A stretch of 64,000 nucleotides of DNA from Eucommia ulmoides. Taxonomy: Eukaryota; Streptophyta; Magnoliopsida; Garryales; Eucommiaceae. Shown piece after piece: positions 23,301-37,162 of this stretch. The translations under genes and the position numbers were made by a program. How positions within the stretch are numbered: position 1 is the stretch's first letter; each line of letters opens with the position of its first letter. Location: NCBI GenBank assembly GCA_016647705.1, contig CM028329.1, forward strand, positions 61,211,231 through 61,275,230, read 5' to 3'. The notes under the pieces were generated by a model, which was not told where the DNA came from, did not search any database, and saw only the letters and a list, made by a program, of their open reading frames with translations.

Positions 23301-26300
23301 CAAAGTTTTTATTATCGACTTAAGCAGTGGCATGCCAGAGATTTCGGGACATACCCACAATATTTTTCACAGCAAGTTCCATTGTTTAGACAAGAACATT
23401 CCTTTCCACACATAGACTGGCATCCACACGGTGTATATTGCTTACAAGACTGGTTTTTTCCATCTGCTATCCTTCTCCAAACTGATGGATGGCCAGCGGA
23501 TTTCCAAGAATATTTAAGCTTCCGCGCTCTACCCCTTCTTCGAAATAAACGTGATCTTGTTGGCATTTCTTGCTCCTATTGCAACCAAATAATTAGAATG
23601 AAATATGTGTTTATACTTGAACAGACAATGAATCATTTGCATGATGTTATCAGGCCTAGATTTTATTTCTACATTGATTCAATCTCAGTGCAAGCTCATG
23701 ATATCTATTACAATAAATATAGCAAGAGAGATGACCTTTAGTTTCTTGGACTCTCCTCTCCCAACCTCCACTATATATATATATATATATATATTTTGGC
23801 TTTAACATTGGGACATGGAGATTGCTACATTCTTCGAATGCTCCTTTCATCTTTTCTTCTTCATACTAGCAACTTTTTTATCCTCATCCCTCTGCATTCG
23901 CTAATTATCCTTCTAAGATCCAATCAACCCTTAACCATTCTGTTTCTACTTGTGTTTCAGTTGAGGACCCAAACGACTTGATGTTCAAATTAAATTTGCT
24001 ATACCAGTGATTTTTTTAAGCTCATAACCTTCGGAAGTAGGTTTAAACCTATCTTCCTTAACGAAGCCTTAAAATCTTGCTCTATCTTGTAGAAGGTTAG
24101 GTAGAAGTTCTCTATAACCTTAAACAATAAGCAGAAATAATCAAAGGCTGGCTTTTCTAAGCTCAGCAAAACCGTCCATCGCTATTCACCATCAAGAACA
24201 GCATCATTTAACTATTAAAGAATGTCAGGAAAAGGCTGCAGGAATTTAGGAAGACAATCGAGGGTTGCCCAAGTTTAAAGGCTTAAATCTCAGGTTCTTC
24301 CATAAACCTGGTTTGAAGACTTTAATAGAGCAAGAAAGAATGCCAGACACACTGCAATTTCTGGAGGTGAAAAAGGATAGGAAACACAAACCATATAGTC
24401 CGCATCGGCTTCCCCATTGTCTTCGGAAAATGAACTTGGTAGATTAATAGATCTGCGAGACACTGCCGCTCCACCATCGAACATATAATTGAATACCTCT
24501 TGGCAAGTCTTCAATCCAGAAAGTAAATTCCTAGCTATAAGACAACTGCACATGATGAAACATAAAAATCCAACATACTGAAAATGAGACACAGTATTTT
24601 ATCACCGGACAATAAAAAATTTCAAGCTGCAAATAAATGAAACAAAAACCGAACTCCTAAAACAAAATTTACTAAGATGAACACAATCTACTACCATGCA
24701 ATAAAATCTCGGAGACATAAAATAGTTAAAAAACCATAGGGTGCAGCTAGGAACTTAAGAATGGTAGCAAGATGGCACCTAAAGTGGTCTCAGGTTGACA
24801 CGTGACAACATATTTGCAGAGGTTTTCTTTTTCTTTTTCTTTTTTTCCAAAATGTAATACCAATTACCATTTTCTAATAATCTGAAGAGACAATATTTAA
24901 CAAAAATTATAATTAGTGTTGTAGTTTGAAGATGCAAATAACTATTACTAATCTAATTAGGACTAACAAAAGACAGACTCTATGATCTACAAAAGACAGA
25001 AATTTCACTCTCAAAATCTACAAACTCGATATAAAGGTTAAATGAAACACAAAGTATTATTTAATTATTCAAAGACGTAGTGAAAGAAATTATGCCAGGA
25101 AAAGCTTAAATGACGTTTAGTTTCATACCTGTTTCTCCCAAATATCTCTATCCCTTTCAAGTATAATTCTTTCTCAAGAGGTTTCCACTCACATTGGCTT
25201 GATATTCCCTTCTCTGGTCCTCTAATGGGATTGGATGATGGGTCCACTTCGTGCACTTGTTTTCCCTTTGTTTCACGTCTTGCGTTTACCTCAAAGTCGC
25301 GGTCAACATCAGTAAGAAGACAATTAACTTCATCTGGAGGTGGTTCAGACAAAATAGTCGGTGAAATTTTGGCAGTCTTTTTGCATTCATTTAGGGCCCC
25401 AAATTCTGAGTCCCCATTTTTTCCTCCAAAACTGCACTGCGAAGATGGATTGCCAATGTCAACTCCATCAGAATCTGATAATCTCTTCTGTTTCTTAGTA
25501 GATAGAACTTTGAGGTCATCACTATTCAATGTTGAATCCGCTCGTACAGAACTTTCATAATTTGAGATTTTACGCTTTCCTGTGATCTCATGATAGCGTG
25601 TTGCTATTAAAAAAACAATATTCAATATTTAGGGATGCAGCAGCAAATATTCAAGAACTGAGAAATTATTGAACTACGTAAAATTTTCACCTGGCTCTTC
25701 TGCATCAAGTGAGAGATGAGTTATGTTTTCCTCTTCTGAAGTTCTACTTTCACCTTTGTGCTCCACAACTACAGTAGAATCTTCTCTAAATTGTTTGAGT
25801 ACTTTCGACTAACATAAAAGAAAATGATACAGAAAAGGAAATTACGTTAAAAAGAAAAATGCAAAAAAGGAAATAGATTTCACGGTATATCAGATTCACT
25901 TTTAAAATTTTTGTGAGTTCCAAAAGTTGGTGATCTAGTTAAGTCAATGAAAAATGAATTTTTAACACAAGAATCCGGATAAACTGTAGCCGATTAGCTC
26001 TATACAGTGGAATCAATAAAAGTAACGGCGTACCTGAAGATGACACTGATCACTACAGGGTTTCACATCCTCTTCAGATTCAGAAGAATAGGTCAGCTTT
26101 TCAGTCTGCCAAAGAAAGCATGATTGAGACTAACAACTGAAAAAAAAAAAAAAAAAAAGACAAAAAAAATCAGACTAGCTCAAGAAGAACTAAAAAAGTA
26201 TGACTGCTTACAGCATTAATGAGGTTTTGGGAGCAGCCATGCAGGCGGCAGTCAAATACCTGTAAGCATATGAAAGCATTAAGACTGATGCAGGAACAAT

Positions 26301-29300
26301 TTAGTAATTCAGCCAGATATTAATAATCCATATTTAAATTAGTGTAAGAGGAAAAATGAAACAAAAAGTACCAAACAACGGCGACAAAACAGATTATCAA
26401 AAGAATCTAAAGCAGCACTTAGGCTTTTGTTCAGCAATGTGCTCCTTTCGAACCCAACTTTACCCGGGGTTGCATACGCATTTCCGTCTTTCTCCTTATC
26501 TTTTTCGTTGAGCACATGGAAGCGCTCCTGCATATCAGAGTTGCCCCAGGACAGAATAGTGGAAAGAATGCAAAAAGCTTGAGGTATCATTGCAAAATGC
26601 ATTTCAATTCTTTTTTATTTCACCAAGTACAGTTAAAATATTGTTTTGATTAGAATATACTCAAAAATCACTTATTACGAATAATGAATATTATGCAAGG
26701 AACTAAAAATTACCTTGATTTCAGAGGTGGTTCCTCCAACATATTGTGTCACAATTTCAATTACTTCCTCATCAGAGCCATACTCCTCAAAGGCCATCCT
26801 GCAAAATTTAGCAAATGAATAATGCAATACTCAGCTAGGAACTGACACAAAAAATCACTGAATATATCCATAATAAACAAGACTAGCAGAACCCACCGAT
26901 CATCCTATGATCTCAGGATTCAGGAACAATGAATAAAGAAACAATATATAAACAGCAGCCCGTAGCTAATAGTAGGGAATAAAAGCAGCTTGAAATTTAT
27001 GTGAATGCTCATTTTTCATCGCACTTTTTTTTTTCGAAAAGTATGCTCAATTTCATCATGCTTGGTTTCTGAATCTGTCGCCCAACCAAAAGTTTTTGCT
27101 TGCAGACAGTTTCTACCTGTATGCTTCACCAGCTAATGTGTTGACAACAAATAACTCATTACAGAATATATAAGCATAAGTGGTTATATGCTCATTTTTG
27201 AAGGAACCCAAAAACATTGTAATTCAACCAATTATAGCATACGAAGTCATTCCCCAAATGCAGAATATAAGACCTAAAACAATATAAAATCGAGCATGCC
27301 TTGGAAAGCAATAGTTTCTTTCTTTAAGAGATCACACACAATCCATCATTCTGTCTGATACTTTTCTCACAAATAAATATAAAATTTAGCGCAAACATAC
27401 GATATAATACGATCCTCATTCTCAGAAAATACATGTTTCTCCTCTTCCGGTTCTGCATTGTCTTCCTCACTATCACTACAGATCAGTGCTTCACTACCAT
27501 GTTGATCATAATATATACGTCTCCTCCCAACCACTGATTGGTCTTCTGCCATTCTCTGATTTCTGTGCTGTGTAAAGAGAAAAATGAGTAAAAAAAAACG
27601 AAATAAAGAAAACATTACCCTGTAACAAGAGAGTATTTTGGCCTTGTACAGTCATAAAGCACATCATTTTCTGGAATGAAAATTTAAGAGAACAAAAAAT
27701 AATGGAAGTGAGGAGAAATAAATATTTGAGGTGAAGAGAATAGAAATGCTAAGGGAAAACATTTAGCTGATTTATCATTCTATTTTTTGCTAAGAAACAT
27801 TAATTATTTTAGAAAAACATGTAAAACTGTAGTCCTACCGAGTACTAGAATTAGAACACAAGAATTCAATCATAAAATTCTAGTACTGGCAGTTGATCAA
27901 AGCTTCATTGATGGAAACAGATAGCTGATTTATTATTCTATTTTTTGCTAACAAAAATTTATTTATTTTAGAAAAACATTTAAAACTGTAGTCCTACAGC
28001 GTACTAGAATTGAACACAAGAAGTCGATCATAAAATTCTAGTACTGGCAGTTGATCAAAGCTTCATTGATGGAAACAGATAGTGAGAAAAACCAGATAAA
28101 TAGAACACTTATGAATCATGTCAAGCTCGTTCCAATTTTCATACTTGGTGCCACTATGTAATGTCCTAACAACGCATAATTAAAAAAGATACATACAAGA
28201 ATTAGTTCATTCTTCATGAAGTTCATTTTTGAAAGAGATGAAGAGGACAATAAGAGCACACAAGTATTAAATTTACGAAATAGAAATTGATCTAAAATGA
28301 TGCTGTAAACTGAAGAATCGATGCTTCATACTTGTCCAAGAAAATCCACGTAGTATAAGGTGGTATTTTCTCAATAAATGGAAGTTTGGTACTCGATATG
28401 AATACAACTTCTTGGCCATTAACATTGTCTTTGTCTCCTGATACTTGGGAGAATCCATTAATTTTGCAGTGAGGACTCTCAGTTCTTGCAGTAAACATCT
28501 TTCCCAAACTACTCTTCTCCAAAGATGAGACATCATTCCTTGATTTTGCCATAGATACAAGCCTTGAAACATCATTTTCTAGCTTCCTCCTGTTCCTCTC
28601 AACTTTATCCTGGAAAGTAAATGAAAGAACAAACGAAGTAAATCATGAAATTAGGGATCAATTGGGAGGCATGTACGGGGTTAGTAACTAATCCAAAGTT
28701 GGCAAAATGCAATACATAGAGATGTGAAAACAACACAAGATCAATAGCACATACAGGAGTTACAATTGGCAACCAACACGTGTACAGGATTGGCCCAGTG
28801 TATAGAATGGATCAAACTCCACTCATCCAACAATTATGCACATGTGTAATGAGGTTTGCACCCGTATTTTATATTATTATGATAAGGCCTTCGTTGTAAG
28901 TGTGTAATTTTAGAAAGAGTACTTCAGGCAATCACCGGCCACCGGCCACATTTATGAAATTCCACCGAATATAAAGATAATACCAAAACAAGAATTAAGA
29001 ATCCTTAGAAAACTCGATTCCTTTCCATTCAACCCAGAAGATGGAACAACAGAATTGACAATTACATTTGATTGCAGTTTAGCTATCAGAAGAATTCTCA
29101 TGCTGATTTGTTGTGACTTGTGAGTGAAGATGGTGTGACAAGAAAGAATAAAAAAGGGACAAGAAATAAAGAACATGAAAATAAGATTGCAATTAAGCAC
29201 AAATAAAATATACGGCACCTACTCTAATTGAAGCCGCTCTGTCTTCTTGAATTTGCTTTTTCAGCTGATGTATCTTATGCGTCAACGTGACACGTGGATG

Positions 29301-30138
29301 AATAGCCTGTTTACCACATAAATGCATAAGGTTCAGAAAAATACAAAAGAAACAAGAAAAAGAGAAAGCATTCAATAGGCATTCAATGCCAAAAGTCAGG
29401 GAGAAAAGGGAGGAGAGGAAAGAAAATATTTAGTTAAAAGGAAAAAGGTGTTTGTTTTGAAGTGTTGATCAATGATAGACAACACATGCAATTGAACAAA
29501 AAGAATTATAAGAACAATTGAGATAGTGGAAAGGAAGACTACAATCTCACAATTCGAGAATCAGACACTGAGCTAACCACTTGATATGAAGGAACTCAAA
29601 TCAGAGCAAATAAAGAAAATCAAATTTAGTGTTCGGATTAAGAAATCGCACCCTTAGAATTGGAATCAGAAATGATCTCACATGCAAGTTTCACATTTCT
29701 TCATTTCCAACTCTACTTCTAAATCCCCTATTACTTACTAACTCGTCCTTTCTTTTGATTTGAATCCGCGATAGCAAACACTAAAAAACAGAGGTGTAAT
29801 TCAGCGAAGAGTTCAGAAACCCTACTCTCAACCAATCAATTCCAGAATTAAGCCACTCTGTACCTCAAATTCTTCAAGCTAAACAAACATGCCGAAGAAT
29901 TAACGCGTAAAAGAAGATTCATCAACAGAATTAATTCAAATTATCATCTATTATCAAACACAACTAACTTCACGAATTCATCGCCTCCTTGATAATCGAA
30001 CAGTCGAGAAATTGAGATGATCATCCGCGAACTGATTAAGCAGTAGCGAATCAGATTATACTGAAAGAGTAAAAGGTAGATAGATGAAGAGAAACTCACT
30101 CTGGATTTCGATGCCGAGTCGCTTGACTTGGAAACCAT
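20331..30138 (-). CDS. SWN: Histone H3K27 methyltransferase, E(z) class, SWINGER type
   Basis: Eighteen exons encode 851 residues. From the 5' end: 30138-30100, 29306-29223, 28609-28332, 27562-27401, 26798-26714, 26527-26372, 26259-26212, 26105-26034, 25808-25691, 25603-25129, 24545-24392, 23575-23355, 22830-22699, 22527-22440, 21684-21637, 21542-21414, 20679-20602, 20519-20331. All phases agree. The protein is the catalytic subunit of Polycomb Repressive Complex 2 in the nucleus. Visible parts: an EZD1-like N-terminus with [36 protein letters not shown]; a SANT-like segment ([20 protein letters not shown]); the cysteine-rich CXC/pre-SET (about 570-675); and SET (about 705-830) with GWGAF, NHS at 779-781 and LFYDYRYG. 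The region after the N-terminus (NGFSQ) and the C-terminal GRPRKHQS resemble SWN/EZA1 more than CLF. The intron after exon 16 uses a GC donor. Introns contain a MULE-type MITE and a TRIM. Confidence 0.93.
20758..21253. mobile_element. 0.5-kb MULE-type MITE (family 2) in a SWN intron
   Basis: Long terminal inverted repeats (AGGAAAATTATAATTTTGGT / ACAAAAAATGTATTTTTCCC) are flanked by a perfect 9-bp duplication TAGATTGCC (20749-20757 and 21254-21262), as Mutator-like elements make. The inverted repeat extends inward through the GGGTGGGTGTCTATGTGAAC / GGTCCACATAGACACACATC region. There is no transposase. It lies in the 734-bp intron that also has the GC donor. Confidence 0.85.
21840..22085 (-). 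mobile_element. LTR-like repeat fragment in a SWN intron
   Basis: It contains AATGTGGGATTCAACA near its right end and repeated GTTAAATCCCACAAC, TAAGCCATATATAAG blocks. The ATGTGGGATTCAACAC motif also occurs three times at 59,880-60,080, where a reversed primer-binding site follows. This is probably a fragment of the same TRIM-like family; its limits are uncertain. Confidence 0.35.
22890..23231 (+). mobile_element. TRIM retroelement, complete, in a SWN intron
   Basis: Two direct repeats of about 119 bp (22890-23008 and 23113-23231) share TTTATC-CACA-CGGATGTGG, GAGGGAAAAC-TCACC, GGGGTTGAGAGAGGTCCAA and end CCTACA. Directly after the first is TTGGTATCAGAG (23009-23020), the initiator-Met tRNA primer-binding site. 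The element is flanked by a 5-bp duplication CTTTT (22885-22889, 23232-23236). The interior is only about 104 bp, so it is non-coding. It lies in the intron between the two CXC exons. Confidence 0.85.
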
Positions 30139-30309
30139 GGCTGCTCTCTGATCCTCAATCACGTAATCACATCGAAGTGCTTGCAGGTCGCAACAGAGAG
30201 ATCCATCGTCCAAAGTTGGACACTGTATAAGGCCTGTTTGGTTTGGAACCACATTTTTTTGTAATTAAAAATAATTTTGAAAATACCCTTTTTTTCATTT
30301 TATTTGTAA

Positions 30310-30615
30310 TCAAATGCTCCATCTCCTTCGGGTGTCACGGGTTCATATTTTCGCACCGGCAATTGCCCGTGCGGCACCCCAACGCATTTGTTTAGTTTGG
30401 GGTAAGCCTGCCTTCTTTAAGATGCTGACTGGTTTTGTCCTGCTTTGAGCTCATCTGGAGAGCGGCTCTAACCTCCGACCAGTTTGTACAGCGGAGGCCT
30501 AACTCTTTTTTCTTTTGTCAGGTTCACGACCAGCGATGTATTCTCCGAACTTAACCGGGTCGGTGCGCCTTGACTCCGAATAGACGCCCACACCTGGTTG
30601 AGAGCTGCATTTGAG
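30310..30615. repeat. Unclassified repeat-like segment, possibly SINE-derived
   Basis: This GC-richer block lies in AT-rich DNA about 170 bases upstream of the SWN start. It contains GGTGTCACGGGTTCATATTT, which resembles a tRNA-type B box, and a GCACCGGCAATTGCCCGTGC palindrome-like stretch. No paired A box or target duplication was found, so this is tentative. Confidence 0.3.
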
Positions 30616-33600
30616 TGTTCAACTGTAATACTTGGAAATTTATATTTTTGAAAACATTACTTTATATAAAAATTTAACATTTTTTGGATTGTTTTGTGAA
30701 TTTATGGTACAAATAATATTTGATGATTTTTTTTAGTTAAATATTTATTTTAAATTGATTTTAGAAGTTTTAGGACTAATGTGTTATTTAAAATATATTT
30801 TTAAGAATTTGGGAGTATAATTAATATTTTCTTTATTTTATGGGAATTAAATGTAATTTTTAACCCTTAATTATTAAGTAAGGAATTGTGGCCATGAATA
30901 ATGATGAAAAAAAAAACATAATCCTTGAATGCTAAGAACATGTACACGTGTAATGTAAAGTAATAATAATAATAATGATAATAATAAGATAAGGATAAGG
31001 ATAAGGTGATCATTTTTCTATATATATATAAGATATATGTTAAGTTATGTTCAAACATATGGTTTTAGGCGAAAAAACAGAAGGAAAAAAAAAATTGAGG
31101 AAAACTGCAGCCGCGGATTTTGAACACACACATATATATATATTAGAAGATTTTGAGTAATTTGTTTTGGATTTCAGCTTTGGATTTCAGGTAAAATTTT
31201 TAACTATTATAATATTTGTATTCAATCTGTCTATTGAGTGATTTACGTTATTATTGTCGGTAAATTTATCGTTGTTAGTTCATATGAAATAATTATGATT
31301 ATGTGAAAATCATGTCAATATATTTTATTTGTCGTGATAATGAAATGCACGTATTATAGGGGTTGGAGTTTTATTGAGCGTTGACTCACAACCCCACAGT
31401 TTTAATTGCAGGTCTGGTGGGAGCGAAACGGCGATACAAATTTTAGTTGAATTTCTATTTGTAAAAAAAATTGTATTTACTATTTAGTATTGTAAAACTG
31501 AATTGATGAATTCAATAATAAAAATCATATTTAAATTTCTAATATTTGAATATCACAAAATTTATAGATATTAAAGATATTATACTCATATTATATTTGA
31601 TCTTTAATAGTATATCACCATTAAATATATGTATTAGTATACATATATAATATGAACTAATGGTTATTACTAATAGTAGATTATATATCCTCAACATTAT
31701 ATTTGTAAATTTGAGACTACCATTAATGTCTTAGACTATTGTGTATTCTGAATATATATATAATTGGAATATCTGAAATTTATACTGAATATAAATAATA
31801 ATTATATTTATTATTTATCGGTATAATCGGTGAATTCGATAGTTATAACTTTCGTCGTAGCATCGTAAAATTTTTTGGATTAATTCGGAATAAATTATTG
31901 GTTATTCGGTTATATTTAAATTGTAATTATTATATTAGTTACCGTTGTAAAATCGACAACTAAAATCATTGCCACTGTTTGTAAAATCGGTAAATTCAAT
32001 AATTATAAGTTTCGTTGTCGCATTGTAAATTAAAATATTTTAATAAGACAAATTATTAATTATTGGACACCGTCGCATTATAAATTTATCGGATTTTATA
32101 GAATAAAATATTAGTTGTTCAGTGTTAGTTTAAATTCTCCAAGGGGAGAAACCAAGTGGTAGCCCTGGGAAATCGGGTCATTACATCAACCCTTCAGTCA
32201 GCATGATTCTTCGTTCTGACCGTCTTGATAACAACGCTTCGTGACAGGGAGCTCTCCAAAATGACAAGCTCCCGGTTGCCATCGGTGCCCATATTCGCAA
32301 GATTTGAAGATATACCCTTCGAAGAATTGTAATCTGTCATTTGTCTTATTTAAAACATAAGTTTAGAATTAGTCATTTAAACTATTTTTTTTTTTTTTTT
32401 TATTAGTCTTGCATGTGCTCGCTCATTGTATATAGAGTATAGAGCTTGGTGAGTAAATCCGTATTAGAACAAATACTAATTATATATAACTAGAATTAGT
32501 TATAAGTTAATAATTTGTAGTATATTACATATACTTGTGTAATATTAATTATACGTAATTAAAAAATTACATATAACTATATTATATGTACTTGTATAAT
32601 ATTTGTTACATCTAACAAATATTTTATGTACAAATTAATTACATGTAACGTATGTTTTTGTCCAGTACGGCTATGAGGGTGTAGGCGTGTGTGTTGGGTA
32701 TTTTGTTTTTTTTTAATGCTCGAAACTAAAACGTAAGTTGCAATTGGACAAGGAACTTTTTTAAAATTAAGGGTAAAATAAGAGATCTGCCATCGGAACA
32801 CCTTAAACTAAATAGTTTTTTTAAATGTATTTTCATTAACCATTGGATTAATTTAAGAAAAAATGATAATTGGTTGTGATAAGTTGACGAAATATTTATA
32901 AAAAAAAAAAATCTATCTAAAAATTATTTTATTTCGTAATTATTATTTTTTTTAATTGAAAATCGATATACTGTCTTTATGCACGAAAAGTTCTCTCTGT
33001 CACTCTCTAACTACCCAGAGCCGGCCCTTGCCCAAAACCACCAAAGTAGTCGCTTTGGCCCCCCTAAAGTTTAGGAACCCTTCAAATTAACCCCTATATT
33101 TAAAAAAAAATATATTATGTAAAAAAATCTCAATTTTGGTTCAACCACTATATTAATTATCTTTTATTTTGATATTTTAATTTTATGTAAAAAAAAATTA
33201 TGAGTATTTATTTTTAAGAAAATAAATATTGTAGCGCTCCATTTTTTTTTTTTTTTTGAGACTTTAATTTATTAGAGTCGTCCCCGCTACCCATTTTCCT
33301 TGCATCTAATTCCGTTGCCTCACTCACTTCAAACATTTGATAGAGCCCCTTCTCCCCTTCATCTATATTTATAAATGTCTCAAGCCACGGGACATCACTA
33401 GTCTATTAATAAATGAGGATGATTTTTTGAAAATATTTTTGATTAAGGGTTTGGATAAATTTGAAGAAAATTAATGATTGGAATGAGTTGATCAAATATT
33501 TATAAGGAAAAAATTTCTGTCTAAAAATTTCAGCCACCCACTACCAAAGTGGTTGAGTTAAATTATATTTTGTTTCAATTTTGTAGTTATTTTTTATTTA

Positions 33601-34684
33601 TTTTTTTGCTATTTTTTTTTTCACCCATAAATTAAAAAATTAATTTGGTGTTTTTCGGCACGAGGAATCCTCAATCTATTTGTAAATCAGAATTGTTTAT
33701 TAAAAAATATATTTTCATTAAGGTATTTGATTAATTGGAGGAAAATAACTGGATAAGAATTGAGGGTTATAGAAATTTTTGGAGGCAAAAATCCTACCAA
33801 AAAAATTTACTCGTCCGCTTACAAACCGGTTGAAGTTAATTAAAGTGCGTTTGGGATAAGGAATTTGATAAATCCCTGAAATTTTTAAAATGATATAATT
33901 TCAACGTTCTTGATTTTGAAATTCCACCATTTTCAATTTTTTTTGTTTGGATAATTATTTTAGATGAATAATTTGATTGTATAATTTTATAATTTTCCTA
34001 TTTGGATATGCAAGTACTTTTATACAGAATTTTGAAATCACTGAATTTTAATAATAGAAAATTGTAAAAATATACCTAATAATATAATTTTTATTTTAAT
34101 AATTTAATAATATATTTTTTATACTTATTTTAACAATATAATTATAATAATACAATCTAATATCTAATGTAATAATTATACTTAAAAGTAAAAGGAGAAA
34201 GAAAGTTTTAACAAGATTAAAGATTGCCACTTTTGAGCCTTTTGGTGAATTCTTACATATTTTTAATTTTATTTTTATTTTTATTTTTTTATGTATTAAA
34301 TAATAAGTGACCCACTCAATTTTGTCTTCCTTTTTTTTAGTTAATATAATTTTTTTAATTAATACACAAATGCATGATTAATTCTTGATCTGCATTTTAA
34401 ATGATTTAAAAAAATTATTGTAATTCAAAAAATATTTTTACCCAAAAAGAAAGTAAATATGATATAAATTAATTAAATTAGAATTTGTTGACTTGCAAAA
34501 TTGATAAAATTAATCTTAATTTATGGTTATTTGTTTGTTATTTTATTTTACATTAGTAAAAGTTAATTTCTAGAAATATAATTTTACTTTTTATGATTAT
34601 TTATGTATTTTTGAATAGTATATTTATATTCGGTATTTATAAAACACCATTACTCGTAAACTTTATGCATTCGGATCCAGATAT
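30616..34684. other. AT-rich intergenic region
   Basis: No gene recognised. Degenerate local repeats occur at 31,800-32,100 (TCGGTGAATTCGATAGTTAT and TCGGTAAATTCAATAATTAT, each followed by a TTTCGT-GT-GCAT-GTAAA block). A short MITE-like block (33,015-33,260) begins GAGCCGGCCCTTGCCCAAAA and is related in inverse orientation to the element in the downstream ClpP5 gene. The remainder is homopolymer-rich DNA and may include the SWN promoter next to 30.3 kb. Confidence 0.5.
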
Positions 34685-36851
34685 TGTTGGGGGATGAACC
34701 GATGGCATTCCTCAGCCCAAGGATCAATCACATAAATGCAAATTCACACACAAGAGATTTACTCGGTTTGGCCAATAATTTGCCTACGTCCACGGAGAGA
34801 AACCAATTTTATTAGATCAATAGGAATTACAAAATGGGAGGATAATCTCTACACACTCAACTCATTCACTTAATTCTCTTTTTATCAAACTCTCTATCTA
34901 TGTTTATTCAATGTTTGAGCATATCCTTCTCTTTCTGAAGGCTCACCCATGACCTCTCCAGGCTATGGCCCAAGTCCCTTGCCTTTCTCTCTCAAAGGCT
35001 ACATCTTGCCTTGGTTCATATCTATAAACTTATAAATTCAACACCTATTTAAGATATGAGAGAAGGGCAAAATGAGTATTTTTGAAAAGTCCAAAACGCG
35101 TTTCACTGTTCACTGTCGGTTACTGTTCAGGTATACGCAGATTCATTATTTACACGGAATTTACGCATTTCCACTGTTCATTGTCGGTGGAAACGTGTCA
35201 GTATCACTATTCATAGTCAGCGATACTGTTCATACATACTCCACTGTTCATACGTTGGGAACTCAAGACAATACCCAACAAACTTCCCTTTGGCTTGAGT
35301 TTTCAACGTTTTAAAAAAACTCTCTCCAATCTATCTAGAGATGGAATATCTCTACTAGAAAACTTGGACTGAAACACAACTTGTTCAGCTCCCCCGCAAA
35401 CATAGTTCCTCTTGACAATTCACTTGACAACATTCGAAAATCTCTTCCTCGCCATCGTGCAATCACACTTCTTTACTAAAGTAGTTATACCCTTTCACTG
35501 GGATGCTCGTATATTTCGCCGGGATGCCCTCGCCCTCACATTGGGCAATCAAACTTCTTTTACCAAAGTGCCTTACACCCCTATATTGAGATGTCTGCAA
35601 ATTTTTACGAGGATGTCGTAACACTGTCCACTTTGACAATCATAATTCTCAAATCGAGAATTGCCATGCTCTACCATAAAAAAACATAAACACTTGGAAT
35701 TAGCAAATTCCAATATTTCCAGTTTCGACATATGTCGAAAATTAACTACTGAAAAGTTATGGTGCAAACTTCCATGTTTCGCTTTTCTAAAGTTTCATCT
35801 ACCATTGACATCCTTTTTCACCACACAACCTGCACCAATTATGAATTTTGTGCTTGTGTACATCTATGGACCTGCCAATATAACACATCATTTATCCTAA
35901 CATCTTTATCAGTCATGCAAATGATGTTCATGCCCTTATCAGAGAGCATCATCTCTCACCCAAGCATGAGAAACACTATTAGCGTCATTTTTGGAGCAAT
36001 TTGCCGAACCTGCTCCTTTTCCTGGACAATTTCTTTCAAGGTATCCAGATATCATTTGTTTCCCTATACAACTGGACCAATGTTTGATAATAGCTTCTCC
36101 TGTCAAAATAATACCCTCCAGTTTTGTACAGCTCACCAGCCTTCCATTGTGAATATTTTGTCAAGCCAACAAAATATTCTTTGACGCCGTTAGCTACTCG
36201 ACTCCGGCTTCAGTTTGTTGAGGAGAATACTCCAGTGTATGATAATGACAATTGCGGTGACTCGACCTTGCTCTGATACCAAGTGTTGGGGGATAAATCG
36301 ACGACATTTCCAGCCCAAGGGTCAGTCATACAAATGCAAATTCACACACAAGAGATTTACGTGATTCGACCAACAATTTGCCTACGTCCATAGAGAGAAA
36401 CCAATTCCATTATATCAATAGGAATTACAAAAGGGGGGAAGAATCTCCACATACTCAACTCACACACTCAATTCTCTCTCGGTCAAACTCTCTATCAATG
36501 TTTATTCAGTGATTGAGCATATCCCTCTCTTTCCAAATGCTCACCTATGATCTCTACTGGCCGTGGCCCAAGATATCTTGGTTCATATTTATGAATTTAT
36601 GAATTCAACGCCCATTTATAATCTAAGAGAAGGGGAAAATGAGTATTCTTGAAAAGTCCAAAACGCGTTTCACTGTTCACTGTCAAGGATACTATTCATG
36701 AGTATTTTATGCGGAATTTACGCTTTTTCACTGTTCGTTGTGGGTGGAAACATGTCAGCATCACTGTTCATTGTCGGCGTCACTATACATGGTTGACGGC
36801 ACTGTTCATACATAACGCCACTATTTTGGAAAATCAAAATAATACCCAACA
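34685..36851 (-). mobile_element. Non-autonomous LTR retrotransposon (Copia-like signals)
   Basis: LTRs lie at 34685-35280 (596 bp) and 36284-36851 (568 bp); both start TGTTGGGG and end CCCAACA on the plus strand. Orientation is minus. The primer-binding site TGGTATCAGAGC (seen as GCTCTGATACCA at 36270-36281) lies two bases inside the right-hand LTR, and a purine tract (CCAAAGGGAAGTT on the minus strand, 35281-35293) abuts the left-hand LTR. The flanks GATAT and TATAT are a near-perfect 5-bp duplication. The 1-kb interior has no intact gag or pol; only short broken frames remain. The LTRs differ by substitutions and indels, so the insertion is not recent. Confidence 0.88.
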
Positions 36852-37162
36852 TATATAACTACCAAAATAATCAAATGATACTACGTGTTTCATGTTTTAA
36901 TATTAGAAATTTATTATAATTTATTTCTAAGCTCGCGTAATGCGCAATTCTAAACTAGTTTTAATTATATTGGAGAAGTGAATTCCTCTTTCGAGGGATT
37001 TGGAGGGAAAAAAAACACTTATTTTAAGGTCCAAGACGAACTTAACCAGAAAATAATGGGGGCCATAATGTAATAATTCCAACTTTTTCCTTCAACTGCA
37101 CTCTATATGATGCTACGAAGCGCGGCAGCAGTAGTGCAAAGCTACGAGCCTTGACACTAGCC

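Noticed and set aside
35573..36184. Frames of up to 141 codons in the interior of the LTR element
   Set aside because: They are broken, on both strands, and show no intact gag, protease or polymerase motif; only a vague zinc-knuckle-like Cys spacing was seen on the minus strand.
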